Below are positions 18,633 to 27,291 of a stretch of 64,000 nt of DNA, piece after piece. The stretch comes from Cyanobium sp. E1_MAG_00006 (GTDB lineage: Bacteria > Cyanobacteriota > Cyanobacteriia > PCC-6307 > Cyanobiaceae). Location of the stretch: the NCBI GenBank assembly GCA_027488975.1, contig JAIYAQ010000005.1, positions 1 to 64,000 of the forward strand, in the 5' to 3' direction. A program made the translations under genes and the position numbers. The notes beneath the pieces were generated by a model that ran no database searches, was not told where the DNA came from, and saw nothing but the letters and a program-made list of their open reading frames with translations. Position 1 is the stretch's first letter. Each line of letters begins with the position of its first letter.

Positions 18633-19381
18633 GCCTCATCCTCCTGGATGTCGCGGCCGAGGTAGACCTCGATCACGCGGGGGTCGTTCTGCACCTGGTC
18701 CATCGAGCCTTCACACAGCACATGGCCTTCGTGCAGCACCGTGACCGGTGCCTGCAGATCGCGGATGAACTCCATGTCGTGCTCGATCACCAGCACGGTG
18801 TGATCGCCGGCCAGCTGGCGCAGCAGCTCACTGGTGCGAGCCGTTTCCTCATCGGTGAGACCGGCCACCGGCTCATCCACCAGCAGCAGCTCCGGGTCCT
18901 GCGCCACGAGCATGGCGATCTCCAGCCACTGCTTCTGGCCATGGGAGAGACCGCCGGCGGGCTGGTTGGCATGCACCTCCAGACCCACCACCCCCAGCAG
19001 GTGCTGCACGCGATCGCGCTGCTCACTGCTGAGGCTGCCGAACAACAGGGCCGCCGGTCCATGGGGCCCACGCACCGCCAGCTCGAGATTGCGGCGCGGC
19101 GTGAGGTTCTGATAGACGCGCGGCGTCTGGAACTTGCGGCCGATCCCCAGGCGGGAGATCCGATGTTCGCTCTGCCCCACCAGGGAGCGGCCGCGGAAGA
19201 ACACATCCCCCTTGGTGGGGCGCACCTTGCCGGTGATCACATCAAGGAACGTGGTCTTGCCGGCGCCGTTGGGGCCGATCACGGCACGCAGCTCACCGGG
19301 GGCCAGCTGCAGGTTGAGGTCGTTGAGGGCAAGGAAACCGTCGAAGCTGACGGTCACTCCCCGCAGTTCGAGCAAGGTCAT
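18629..19381 (-). CDS. urtD: Urea ABC transporter ATP-binding subunit UrtD
   Basis: LivG-type ATPase, partner of UrtE in powering urea import. 250 residues with Walker A GPNGAGKTTFLDVITG, the branched-chain-family marker GIGRKFQTPRVYQNLT, signature LSHGQKQWLEIAMLV and Walker B LLLVDEPVAGLTDEE, and a C-terminal LivG-like tail (VLCEGSMDQVQNDPRVIEVY). It overlaps urtC and urtE by 4 bases on each side, which points to translational coupling in the operon. Confidence 0.95.
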   Translation of the reverse strand: MTLLELRGVTVSFDGFLALNDLNLQLAPGELRAVIGPNGAGKTTFLDVITGKVRPTKGDVFFRGRSLVGQSEHRISRLGIGRKFQTPRVYQNLTPRRNLELAVRGPHGPAALLFGSLSSEQRDRVQHLLGVVGLEVHANQPAGGLSHGQKQWLEIAMLVAQDPELLLVDEPVAGLTDEETARTSELLRQLAGDHTVLVIEHDMEFIRDLQAPVTVLHEGHVLCEGSMDQVQNDPRVIEVYLGRDIQEDEA

Positions 19382-20535
19382 GACTGATCTCCACCGGCTG
19401 GGCCTTCCAGCTGCTGCTGTTCGGCCTTCACTTCAGGATTGAGGTCGAGTTCGGGGTAAGTGGCGAGCTTCGGCGGCGGCGCCACCAGAGCAAGCAGGCT
19501 GGCTGGACCGCCACTGCGCCACCAGCCCACCAGGCCGTCCGGCAGGGCCGTGACCACCAGCAGGAACAGGCCACCCTGGATGAACAGCCAGGTTTCAGGC
19601 AGTGCCTCGCTCACCAGGCTCTTGGCGTAGTTGATCAGCACGGCGCCGAGCACAGCGCCGATCAGGGTGCCACGACCGCCAACCGCCACCCAGATCACCA
19701 TCTCAATCGAGAAGGGCACCGCCATGTACTGGGGCGAGATGATGCCGGACTGCACGGTGTAGAGGGCACCGCTGATGCCCGCCAGGGCACCAGCCACGGC
19801 GAAGACCACCGTCTTGTAGGCCGTGGGGTTGTAGCCGGTGAAGCGAAGCCGCGGTTCGTCGTCGCGGATGGCGATCAGGGCATCGCCGAAGCGGCCGCGC
19901 GTGAGCCAGCGGCAGAGCAGGAAGGCGCCGATCGCCAGCAGCACCGTGATCCAGAACAGGGCACGCTGCATGCCATCGCTGCCCACCAGCTGGCCGAAGA
20001 TCACGGCGGTGTCGGTCTTGAGGCCATTGGTGCCGTTGATCAGCTTCTGCTGGCCGTTGAAGAAGTTGAAGAACACCAGCAGGGCGGCCTGGGTGAGGAT
20101 CGAGAAGTAGACCCCCTTGATGCGGTTGCGGAACACCAGATAGCCCAGGCCACCGGCCACCAGAGCCGGGATCACCCAGATGGCGAACAACGTGAACAGC
20201 GGTGAATTGAACGGCTGCCAGAAGGCGGGCAGACTCTTGACGCCATAGAGTGAGAAGAACTCCGGCAGCTGGCCAGGCTCGAGGCTGTCGAGCTGCAGAT
20301 ACATCCCCAAGGCATAGCCACCGAGGGCGAAGAAGATGCCCTGGCCGAGGCTGAGCATGCCGGTGTAGCCCCAGATCAGATCAATGCCAAGGGCAACGAT
20401 CCCAAGGGAAAGGAAACGTCCCAGCAGGTTCAGCCGGAACGGCGGCAGCAGTGCAGGCAGCACCAGGGCTGCCACCACGATCAGCACCCAGGGGAGCCAG
20501 CGACGCAGCTGGCGTGAGGCGAGCAGATCAGCCAT
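19378..20535 (-). CDS. urtC: Urea ABC transporter permease UrtC
   Basis: LivM-type inner-membrane permease of the urea importer, 385 residues with about 8-10 hydrophobic segments. The family segments GYTGMLSLGQGIFFALGGYA and RLRFTGYNPTAYKTVVFAVA are visible, as is the typical ADGLVGWW-like region near the C-terminus (TALPDGLVGWWRSGG). The ATG at 20535 is 3 bases after the urtB stop. The C-terminus is a charged cytoplasmic tail. Confidence 0.95.
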   Translation of the reverse strand: MADLLASRQLRRWLPWVLIVVAALVLPALLPPFRLNLLGRFLSLGIVALGIDLIWGYTGMLSLGQGIFFALGGYALGMYLQLDSLEPGQLPEFFSLYGVKSLPAFWQPFNSPLFTLFAIWVIPALVAGGLGYLVFRNRIKGVYFSILTQAALLVFFNFFNGQQKLINGTNGLKTDTAVIFGQLVGSDGMQRALFWITVLLAIGAFLLCRWLTRGRFGDALIAIRDDEPRLRFTGYNPTAYKTVVFAVAGALAGISGALYTVQSGIISPQYMAVPFSIEMVIWVAVGGRGTLIGAVLGAVLINYAKSLVSEALPETWLFIQGGLFLLVVTALPDGLVGWWRSGGPASLLALVAPPPKLATYPELDLNPEVKAEQQQLEGPAGGDQS

Positions 20536-20538
20536 CGA

Positions 20539-21696
20539 TCAGGCCTCCACCATGCGGCCCTTCTGCGGGAACAGACCGGCTGGTCTGATCTGCAGGAAGA
20601 CCACGATCAGGGCGAACACCAGCACCTTCGCCATCGAGGTGGTGGCGAAAAAGGTGATCAGATCATTAAGACCCGCAGGCATCGCCGGCCACACCAGCAG
20701 CAGCGAGCCGGAGCCCACGATGTAACTCAGAACACCGATGCCCAGGGCCGCCAGCACGGTGCCGGCCAGCTTGCCGACGCCGCCGAGCACCACCACCATG
20801 AAGCAGTCGACGATGTAGTTGCCGCCGAGGTTCGGACCCACCGAACCCAGCAGCGTCACCGCCACGCCAGCCACCCCGGCCAGACCGGAGCCGATCAGGA
20901 AGGTGAGCGCATCCACCTTCTCGGTGGGAATACCGAGGCAATCGCTCATCGGCCTGTTCTGGGTCACGGCGCGGATACGCATACCCCAAACACTCTTCTG
21001 CAGGAACCAACTCACCGCCACCAGGGCAATCACCGTGAGGGCGATGATGAACAAACGAGCCGCCGGCATGTTCACGGCGCCCACATCGATGGATCCCCGC
21101 AACCAGGTGGGGGCTGTCACATCGATGTTGCGGGCACTAAACCAGGGCTGATCAAGGGCGCGTTGATTACCGAGGGCAGAGGCGATGGCGATGCCGACAG
21201 CGCCGCTGACGATCCAGCTGCCGGTGCCGAGAAGCGGTGTCCAGCGCTGCTGCCACCAGGCCTTCGGCGTGAAGCGAGGAATCAACAAGCCACCTGCGAC
21301 CGCCAGCACCAGGCCGATGGCGAAGGCACTACTGACGGAGCGCACGAACTGCTGCAGGATCAGGCTGACACCCCAGGTGGCCAGCAGCGTTTCCAGCGGC
21401 CGGCCATAGAGGCGGCGGATGACTGTCTTTTCCAGAAGCAGACCCGCCAGGCCACTCACCAGAAAGGCCAGCGGAATCGCCACCAGGATGTAAATCGGGA
21501 ACAGAGCATCCGGCAGCACGGCCTTGAAGATGTTCTGCACCACAAAGGTGGTGTAGGCACCGAGCATCATCAACTCGCCATGGGCCATGTTGATGACACC
21601 CATCAAGCCGAAGACCACCGCCAGGCCCAGCGCCGCCAGCACCAGAACCGAGCCGATGGCCAGGCCGTTGAAGAGTGTGTCGTAGAGAAGATCCAT
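20539..21696 (-). CDS. urtB: Urea ABC transporter permease UrtB
   Basis: LivH-type inner-membrane permease, 385 residues. The N-terminal segment NGLAIGSVLVLAALGLAVVF is followed by GVINMAHGELMMLGAYTTF, a clear LivH/UrtB signature, and SDCLGIPTEKVDALTFLIGS lies in the cytoplasmic EAA-like region. The start codon is 134 bases after urtA. A hairpin with a T-run sits in that gap and probably lowers expression of the permease genes relative to the binding protein. Confidence 0.95.
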   Translation of the reverse strand: MDLLYDTLFNGLAIGSVLVLAALGLAVVFGLMGVINMAHGELMMLGAYTTFVVQNIFKAVLPDALFPIYILVAIPLAFLVSGLAGLLLEKTVIRRLYGRPLETLLATWGVSLILQQFVRSVSSAFAIGLVLAVAGGLLIPRFTPKAWWQQRWTPLLGTGSWIVSGAVGIAIASALGNQRALDQPWFSARNIDVTAPTWLRGSIDVGAVNMPAARLFIIALTVIALVAVSWFLQKSVWGMRIRAVTQNRPMSDCLGIPTEKVDALTFLIGSGLAGVAGVAVTLLGSVGPNLGGNYIVDCFMVVVLGGVGKLAGTVLAALGIGVLSYIVGSGSLLLVWPAMPAGLNDLITFFATTSMAKVLVFALIVVFLQIRPAGLFPQKGRMVEA

Positions 21697-21750
21697 CGCG
21701 ATCCGCAGGGATCAGGCAGAGGGCCAGAAATTGCGCCGAACGGCAGGAAC

Positions 21751-21779
21751 AAAAATGGGGGAGATCACTCTCCCCCATT
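21751..21779 (-). terminator. Hairpin plus T-run between urtA and urtB (partial terminator/3' stabiliser)
   Basis: A perfect 11-bp inverted repeat (arms 21754-21764 and 21769-21779, 4-base loop) is followed on the reverse strand by a run of five T (A-run at 21751-21755 on the plus strand, partly within the stem). This is the shape of an intrinsic terminator. As urtBCDE seem to depend on the urtA promoter, partial read-through is likely (inference). Confidence 0.8.
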
Positions 21780-21829
21780 GAGCTTCGAATACGTGAAGGC
21801 GGGCGGAACCGCAGAACCGCCCGGTTCGA

Positions 21830-23122
21830 TCACATCTTGTACTTGCCGGCGTCGGGGCGCTTCTGCGTCCAGTCGCAGGTGTAGCCCTTGGTTTCGGGCA
21901 CGTACTGGTTCCAGGCCAGAGGCTTCACGAAGCCTTTGTTCTCAAGGATCTTGAACATGCCATCCTTCTGCACCTCGCCGATCAGCACAAGCTTCTCAAC
22001 GTGGTGGTTGGGCTGCACGGTCACCTTGCCCTCGGGAGCGTCGAAGCTGACGCCGATCAGGGCCTCGCGGACCTTGTTGTCGTCAACGCTGTTGGCCTTC
22101 TCGGCAGCAGCGGCCCAGAGATACACCATCATGTAGGCGGCCTCAGCGGGGTCGTTGGTGACCCGCTTGTCGCCGTACTTGGCCTTGAAGTTCTTGGTGA
22201 ACTCCTTGGACGCTGGCGTATCGAGGCTCTGGAAGTAGTTCCAGGCCGCGTAGGTGCCCTCGAGGTACTCAGGACCGATTGCCGCGATCTCCTCCTCGGC
22301 GATCGAGAAGCTCATGATCGAGTAGCCGTTGGCCGGAGTGATGCCCGCGGCCTTCATCTGCTTGAAGAAGGCCACGTTGCTGTCGCCGTTCAGGGTGTTG
22401 ACGATCACACCACCCTTGGGCAGGGCCTGCTTGATCTTGGCGATGATCGGAGCCACCTCGGTGTTACCAAGGGGCAGGTAGTCCTCACCGACGACCTTGC
22501 CACCGTTGGCCTTGAGCTGCTCCTTCATGATGGTGTTGGCCGTGCGCGGATACACATAATCCGAGCCCACCAGGAAGAAATCCTTGCCTTTGTTCTTCAG
22601 CAGCCAGTCCACAGCAGGCTCAGCCTGCTGGTTGGGTGCAGCACCGCTGTAGAAGATGTTCTTGGAACACTCCTGACCCTCGTACTGGATCGGGTAGAAG
22701 AGGAAGTGATCCTTGGCTTCGAACACCGGCAGCATTGCCTTGCGGCTGGCGGAAGTCCAGCCACCGAACACCACAGCCACCTGATCCTGATCGATCAGTT
22801 TCTTGGCTTTCTCAGCGAAGGTGGGCCAGTCCGAAGCACCGTCTTCCTCGACGGGAACGATCTTCAGCTTCTTGCCGTCGACCGTCACGCCACCCTTGGC
22901 GTTGATCTCGTCGATGGCCATCAGCTCGGCTTCGGCCACCGTGTTCTCGGAGATGGCCATGGTGCCGGAGCGTGAGTGAAGGATCCCCACCTTCACTTCA
23001 CCGTCGAAATCACCAGAGGCTTGCTCACCGCCACCGCAGGCCACCAGCGACAGGCTGGCTGCAACAGCCGTTGCACCGGCGATCGAGCGCATGGCCACTT
23101 TGCGCATCTGAAGGGGATCCAT
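21830..23122 (-). CDS. urtA: Urea ABC transporter substrate-binding lipoprotein UrtA
   Basis: Binds urea in the periplasm for delivery to UrtBC. 430 residues. The signal peptide ends in a lipobox LSLVAC, so the mature protein is a lipid-anchored type 1 periplasmic binding protein. Family segments include KVGILHSRSGTMAISE at the start of the mature domain, VFGGWTSASRKAMLPVFE, LLFYPIQYEGQECSKN-like (FLFYPIQYEGQECSKNIFY) and ETKGYTCDW near the C-terminus. The ATG at 23122 (MDPLQ) is used; an internal ATG gives MRKVA. An NtcA-type site lies about 80-100 bases upstream. Confidence 0.96.
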   Translation of the reverse strand: MDPLQMRKVAMRSIAGATAVAASLSLVACGGGEQASGDFDGEVKVGILHSRSGTMAISENTVAEAELMAIDEINAKGGVTVDGKKLKIVPVEEDGASDWPTFAEKAKKLIDQDQVAVVFGGWTSASRKAMLPVFEAKDHFLFYPIQYEGQECSKNIFYSGAAPNQQAEPAVDWLLKNKGKDFFLVGSDYVYPRTANTIMKEQLKANGGKVVGEDYLPLGNTEVAPIIAKIKQALPKGGVIVNTLNGDSNVAFFKQMKAAGITPANGYSIMSFSIAEEEIAAIGPEYLEGTYAAWNYFQSLDTPASKEFTKNFKAKYGDKRVTNDPAEAAYMMVYLWAAAAEKANSVDDNKVREALIGVSFDAPEGKVTVQPNHHVEKLVLIGEVQKDGMFKILENKGFVKPLAWNQYVPETKGYTCDWTQKRPDAGKYKM

Positions 23123-23176
23123 GAAAACTCCTACGGAAAACCGCTGATTGTTGCCGCTGCGATCAGCGGTGGTCGG

Positions 23177-23219
23177 AAGGTATCCAGTACCCGGCCGAGG
23201 GCTTTGTAACCGTTGAAAC
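23177..23219 (-). promoter_or_regulatory. NtcA-type activated promoter of urtA
   Basis: On the reverse strand, 23219-23206 reads GTT-N8-TAC, one mismatch from the NtcA consensus GTA-N8-TAC. Exactly 23 bases further is TACCTT (23182-23177), fitting the TAN3T -10 box. This spacing is the classical class II NtcA-dependent arrangement, replacing a -35 box. It lies 55 bases or more before the urtA ATG. Nitrogen control of urtA by NtcA is known in other cyanobacteria. Confidence 0.7.
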
Positions 23220-23343
23220 GGATTTGCTAAGCGCTGACCTGGCGGCTCACCTGCAGGCCTGATCTCCCCACGGCGCCGGACTGGCCCTCGAGGTCAAACG
23301 GGGAGTTCCGCCTGGCCTTCCCTGCGATTCGCTACACGGCTGT

Positions 23344-23961
23344 TCAGTTGTTGCCGACCGGAGGCGGCAGCTGGGCGAGCAGGAACTGCTCGACAGCCTC
23401 CAGTCCCTCGCCGCTGCGGAGGTTGGTGAAGCACCAGGGCCGGCCGGGCCGCATGCGTTCGGTGTCCGCCTGCATCACCGCCAGGCTGGCCCCCACCAGC
23501 GGGGCCAGATCGATCTTGTTGATCACCAGCAGATCGGAGCGGGTGATGCCGGGCCCGCCCTTGCGCGGAATCTTGTCGCCGGCGGCCACGTCGATCACGT
23601 AGATGCAGAAATCCACCAGCTCAGGGCTGAAGCTGGCGGCCAAGTTGTCGCCACCGCTCTCTACCAGCACAAGATCCAGATCCGGGAAGAGCGCCTCCAG
23701 CTCCGCCACGGCGGCCCGGTTGATCGAGCAGTCCTCGCGGATGGCGGTGTGAGGGCAGCCACCGGTCTCCACACCGCGGATGCGGTCCGGTTCGAGGGCG
23801 CCGGCCCGGGTGAGGAACCGAGCGTCCTCCTGGGTGTAGATGTCGTTGGTCACCACCGCCAGCTGCAGGCGATCGCGCAGCCGGCGGCAGAGCGCTTCCA
23901 CAAGGGCCGTCTTGCCGGATCCCACCGGACCGGCGACACCAACGCGCAAACGACTGCTCAT
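23344..23961 (-). CDS. ureG: Urease accessory GTPase UreG
   Basis: SIMIBI-class GTPase that drives nickel delivery to urease together with UreE, UreF and UreD. 205 residues with the P-loop [15 protein letters not shown], the nickel/zinc-binding CPH motif ([13 protein letters not shown]), the [17 protein letters not shown] segment and the guanine-specific NKID. The frame is open to 24015, but the ATG at 23961 (MSSRLRVG) gives the normal N-terminus. It is separated from ureF by about 3.3 kb carrying another ABC transporter, where most cyanobacteria have the two side by side. Confidence 0.95.
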   Translation of the reverse strand: MSSRLRVGVAGPVGSGKTALVEALCRRLRDRLQLAVVTNDIYTQEDARFLTRAGALEPDRIRGVETGGCPHTAIREDCSINRAAVAELEALFPDLDLVLVESGGDNLAASFSPELVDFCIYVIDVAAGDKIPRKGGPGITRSDLLVINKIDLAPLVGASLAVMQADTERMRPGRPWCFTNLRSGEGLEAVEQFLLAQLPPPVGNN

Positions 23962-24020
23962 CGCTTTAACCAGGTGCAGCACGGTGCCATGACTGCCATC
24001 CTGGCGGAGCAGCAAGCGCG

Positions 24021-24499
24021 ATGGCGGCAGGGTCCGGCCGGCTCGACTTCGGCATCGTCGGTCTGAGCCTGCTGACCGGTTCCGCCCTCAGCATGGGCTT
24101 CATCCAGCTGCTGGCGGGGCCGCTGGAGGAGATGTCGACCCTCAGTGTTCAAGCCCTCGCGGTCCAGATCAGCGCGCTGGCGTCGCCCCTTCTGATCAGG
24201 CCGGCACCCTTCAGGGCGAGGCCCGGGCTGGTTCAGGCCTGCTGCAGGCAAGAATCAGCGGCGTCAGCGAGAGCATCGAACAGAGCCTCAGCTCCCTGGA
24301 GTCCACCCTGCAGGATGTGAGCGCCCTGGTGCGCAGCAGCAATGGCCTGCTGAGGGACATCCAGCGCAGCTGGCTGCTTCAGCTGCTGGAGCCCGCTGCC
24401 GAACGGGTCACCCCGACCCCGGCGACATCTACAGAACCAAAGACGCCGCCGGCGGGCGCAGTCCCTGCAGCGGAGTCCCAACCGCTCATCGGCCGCTGA
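24021..24499 (+). pseudogene. Frame-disrupted small membrane/coiled-coil protein gene
   Basis: Two overlapping short frames together look like one protein. The first (from 24021) has a hydrophobic helix ([20 protein letters not shown]) then an amphipathic stretch. After about 24180 the sensible reading moves by one base back (-1), giving GTLQGEARAGSGLLQARI, then a coiled-coil-like SESIEQSLSSLESTLQDVSA, SNGLLRDIQRSWLLQLLEP and a Pro/Thr/Ala-rich tail to 24499. It is on the opposite strand to the genes around it, between ureG and the COG2984-type binding protein. It may be a real frameshift or a sequencing error. No function is recognised. Confidence 0.5.
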
Positions 24500-24517
24500 A
24501 GCACTGCCGACTGAGAT

Positions 24518-25531
24518 TCAGCTCACCACTTTGTCGGCTCGCTTGAGCAGCGCTTCGGGCAGCGTCACGCCGATGGCCTTGGCCGTGGCCATGCTCACCA
24601 GCAGATCGGTCTTGGTGAGCGGTTCAAAGGCCATCGTCGCCGGGGATTCGCCCTTGAGCACGCGCACGGCGAGTCGACCGGCGGCCATGCCATCGTCGCG
24701 GTAGTTCCAGCCGATCACCGCCAGGCAACCCGGCAGTTCGATATCCGGCGGATCCACTGAGTACACCGGGATCCTGTTCTCCAGGCCCACCTTGCAGATG
24801 GCGTTGAAGGCCTGAATGGTGGCGTAATCGCCGATCTTCACGAAAGCCTCCACCTTCTTCTCGGCCAGGGCCTGCGCCGCCTGCAGCACCTCGCCGGAGT
24901 TCGCTACCGACTGGGCCTCGATCGTCAGCCCCCGCTTGTCGGCTTCCTTGCGCAGGATGCCGGCCTCGTAGTCGGAGTTGGGCTCACCGGGGTTGTAGAT
25001 CAGGCCAACGCGCCTGATTGCCGGGTTCACCTGCTTCGCCAGATCCAGCTCCTCCCCCACCGGGTTGGTGCCGATCGTGCCCACAACGTTGGGCCGGTGC
25101 TGGCCCACACCACCAGGAGGCTTGCCGGCGCCGGCACCCCAGGGATTGGAGCAGTAGCAGAAGACCACGGGCACCGATTCGGGCATCACCTTTATCGCCG
25201 CCTGCAGCGGCGGGGTGCCAACCGCCAGCACCATGTCCACCTTCTCGCTGAGGAACTGCTGCATCACCAGGGTGGTGTTGGGCAGTTCGCCGGCGGCGTC
25301 CTTCTGGAGGAAGGTAACGGTCTCGCCATCCCGGTATCCAGCGGCGACCAGGGCTTCCTCGAAACCCTCGCGGGTGAGGTTTGGCGGCGGCGCATCCACC
25401 ATCTGCAACATGCCGATCACCGGCCCTTTACGGGGCTTGCCGCCTCCCAGCCTGCCGCAGGCCGCCAACAGCAGCGAACTCCCCAGTCCGGCACCGGCCA
25501 GGGCGATGAACTCACGACGCCGCAGACTCAT
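24518..25531 (-). CDS. ABC transporter substrate-binding lipoprotein, COG2984 (ABC_sub_bind) family
   Basis: Periplasmic binding protein of 337 residues. The N-terminus RRREFIALAGAGLGSSLLLA with lipobox LLAAC indicates a lipoprotein, with Tat-like features. The mature part follows the TrpX-like fold: GPVIGMLQMVDAPPPNLTREG, LSEKVDMVLAVGTPPLQAAI, VGLIYNPGEPNSDYEAG and AVIGWNYRDDGMAAGRLAVR. Characterised relatives bind tryptophan/phenylalanine or aromatic acids, but the family is broad, so the ligand here is unknown. It overlaps the ATPase gene by ATGA. Its place inside the urease island makes a nitrogen-containing ligand plausible, but unproven. Confidence 0.88.
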   Translation of the reverse strand: MSLRRREFIALAGAGLGSSLLLAACGRLGGGKPRKGPVIGMLQMVDAPPPNLTREGFEEALVAAGYRDGETVTFLQKDAAGELPNTTLVMQQFLSEKVDMVLAVGTPPLQAAIKVMPESVPVVFCYCSNPWGAGAGKPPGGVGQHRPNVVGTIGTNPVGEELDLAKQVNPAIRRVGLIYNPGEPNSDYEAGILRKEADKRGLTIEAQSVANSGEVLQAAQALAEKKVEAFVKIGDYATIQAFNAICKVGLENRIPVYSVDPPDIELPGCLAVIGWNYRDDGMAAGRLAVRVLKGESPATMAFEPLTKTDLLVSMATAKAIGVTLPEALLKRADKVVS

Positions 25532-26352
25532 GGTGTTTCCGCAGGAGGTGGAGGCACGGTGGTATCCGGTGGCACTGTGCCGCTGCCGTACAGAGCCCGC
25601 AACGCCGCCGGTGTGAACCGTTGCCGCTCGGCAGCGCTCCAGTCGCCGATCAGGCGCCCCTCCTGCAGCATCACCAGCCGATCACCATGGCGCAGGGCCT
25701 GCTCAAGGCTGTGGGTCACCATCAAGGTGGTGGTGCCCAGGCGTTGCACCAAGCGATCGGTGAGCGCCATCACCGTGGCCTCGGCGCGGGGATCAAGGGC
25801 GGCAGTGTGCTCATCCAGGAGCAGCAACCGCGGCTGCCCCAGGCTGGCCATCACCAGGCTCACCGTCTGGCGCTGACCACCGGAGAGCTGACCCACAAGA
25901 GTTTCGAGCCGATCGGCCAGAGGGAGCCCCAACTCCTCCAGCAGAGCGGCGTAGCGACGGCGATCGCCGCGGCTGGGATGCAGACCGCCGATCAGACCGC
26001 GCCGACCGAACACGCTGAAGCGGCGGCATTCAGCCAGGCGCAGATTCTCAGCGATGGTGAGGTTGGGGGCGGTGCCGTCGAGCGGGTTCTGCATGACCCG
26101 ACCGATGAGGCGGGCGCGGCGATAATCCGGCCATCCGAGCAACTCCCGCCCCTCCAGCTGCACGGAACCGCCACCGGCCCGCAAGGCACCCGCGATCAGG
26201 TTGAGCAACGTCGACTTACCAGAGCCGTTGCTGCCGATCACAACGACGAACTGGCCCGAAGGGCAGTGGAGGTTGAAGCCTTGGAAGAGCTGGCGCCAGC
26301 TGCCGCCGGGCACGGAGTGGCCCCAGCTCAGCTCGCTGATGCTGAGGCTCAT
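25528..26352 (-). CDS. ABC transporter ATP-binding protein, COG1101 type
   Basis: Cytoplasmic ATPase of the COG2984-type importer. 274 residues with Walker A GSNGSGKSTLLNLIAG, the Q-loop region GRVMQNPLDGTAPNLTIAEN (the VMQNPLDGT pattern is characteristic of this subfamily), signature LSGGQRQTVSLVMASL, Walker B LLLLDEHTAALDPRAE, and a Pro/Thr-rich C-terminal tail. The D-loop begins LDEHTAALD instead of the commoner LDEPT, also seen in this subfamily. Overlaps by 4 bases at both ends. Confidence 0.9.
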   Translation of the reverse strand: MSLSISELSWGHSVPGGSWRQLFQGFNLHCPSGQFVVVIGSNGSGKSTLLNLIAGALRAGGGSVQLEGRELLGWPDYRRARLIGRVMQNPLDGTAPNLTIAENLRLAECRRFSVFGRRGLIGGLHPSRGDRRRYAALLEELGLPLADRLETLVGQLSGGQRQTVSLVMASLGQPRLLLLDEHTAALDPRAEATVMALTDRLVQRLGTTTLMVTHSLEQALRHGDRLVMLQEGRLIGDWSAAERQRFTPAALRALYGSGTVPPDTTVPPPPAETP

Positions 26353-27233
26353 GATCGGCCTCCTGGATCACTGACGCCAGGAAGGCGCAGGCGACCCAAC
26401 CCCAGGGCCGCCAACAGCAGCAGCGCCGTGGCCAGCTTGAGGTCCACCGGTTCCATGCCCAGCTGCAGGGCCAGGGCGATCATGGCCCGGAACAACACCG
26501 AGCCCAGCGCCACCGCCAGAAGGGCCATCGGCACGCTGCGGGGCCGCAGCACCGACTCACCGACGATCACGGCCCCCAGGCCGAGGATCAGGGAGCCGAT
26601 GCCCATGGTCACGTCGGCGAAGCCCTGATACATGGCAACCAGGGCCCCAGCGAGAGCAACCAGGCCATTGCCAGCGGCAATGCCGAGGGTGAGACCCCGA
26701 CGGGTGCTGATCCCGTTGGCGCGGGCCATGACCGGGTTATTGCCGATGGCCCGCAGGGCCAGACCCATATCGGTGGCGAGCCAGAGGGCCAGCAGACCGA
26801 TCAGCCCCAGAACCACAACCAGCAGAGCGATCAGCCACTGGCCGTCGGCGGCGAAACCGAGCTGGGGCAGGTTGCTCACCGAAAGCTTCAGGTCGGTGAG
26901 CGGGATGTTGGAGCGGCCCATCAGCCGCAGGGTGATCGAGTAGAGGCCGGTGGTGGTGAGGATGCCGGCGAACAGGTCGTTCACACCCAGGCGCGTGTGG
27001 ATCAGACCGGTGACCGTGCCGGCCAGGGCGCCGAGGGCCACGGCCGCCAGCAGCGCCAGAGGCGCGGCCACCTGCTGGCTGAGCAGCAGCGCGGCACTGC
27101 CACCGCCGAGCGCGAAGGAGCCATCCACCGTGATGTCGGCGAAGTTGAGCACACGCAGGGTGAGGTACACGCCGAGGGCCAGGCCGGCGTAGGCCAGCCC
27201 CTGATCCATGGCGCCAATCCAGATCGAGAGCAT
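26349..27233 (-). CDS. ABC transporter permease, COG4120 type
   Basis: Inner-membrane permease of 294 residues with about eight hydrophobic helices. Family markers are GVYLTLRVLNFADITVDGSF near the N-terminus, GLIHTRLGVNDLFAGILTTT, and LALRAIGNNPVMARANGIST in the cytoplasmic loop. The frame extends to 27359, inside ureF, but the ATG at 27233 (MLSIWIGAMDQG) fits the family; an ATG at 27209 is the alternative. It begins 58 bases after the ureF stop on the same strand with no visible promoter or terminator, so it probably sits on the ureEF transcript. Confidence 0.88.
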   Translation of the reverse strand: MLSIWIGAMDQGLAYAGLALGVYLTLRVLNFADITVDGSFALGGGSAALLLSQQVAAPLALLAAVALGALAGTVTGLIHTRLGVNDLFAGILTTTGLYSITLRLMGRSNIPLTDLKLSVSNLPQLGFAADGQWLIALLVVVLGLIGLLALWLATDMGLALRAIGNNPVMARANGISTRRGLTLGIAAGNGLVALAGALVAMYQGFADVTMGIGSLILGLGAVIVGESVLRPRSVPMALLAVALGSVLFRAMIALALQLGMEPVDLKLATALLLLAALGLGRLRLPGVSDPGGRS

Positions 27234-27291
27234 CGGCTTGGGCGGATCGCCGCATTGTGGCGATGCCGGCCCGGAAGGCCATGCGGCGCAG

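Noticed and set aside
23181-23191. GTA-N5-TAC near the urtA promoter as an NtcA site
   Set aside because: The spacer is 5 bases, not 8; the neighbouring GTT-N8-TAC with correctly spaced -10 is the better candidate.
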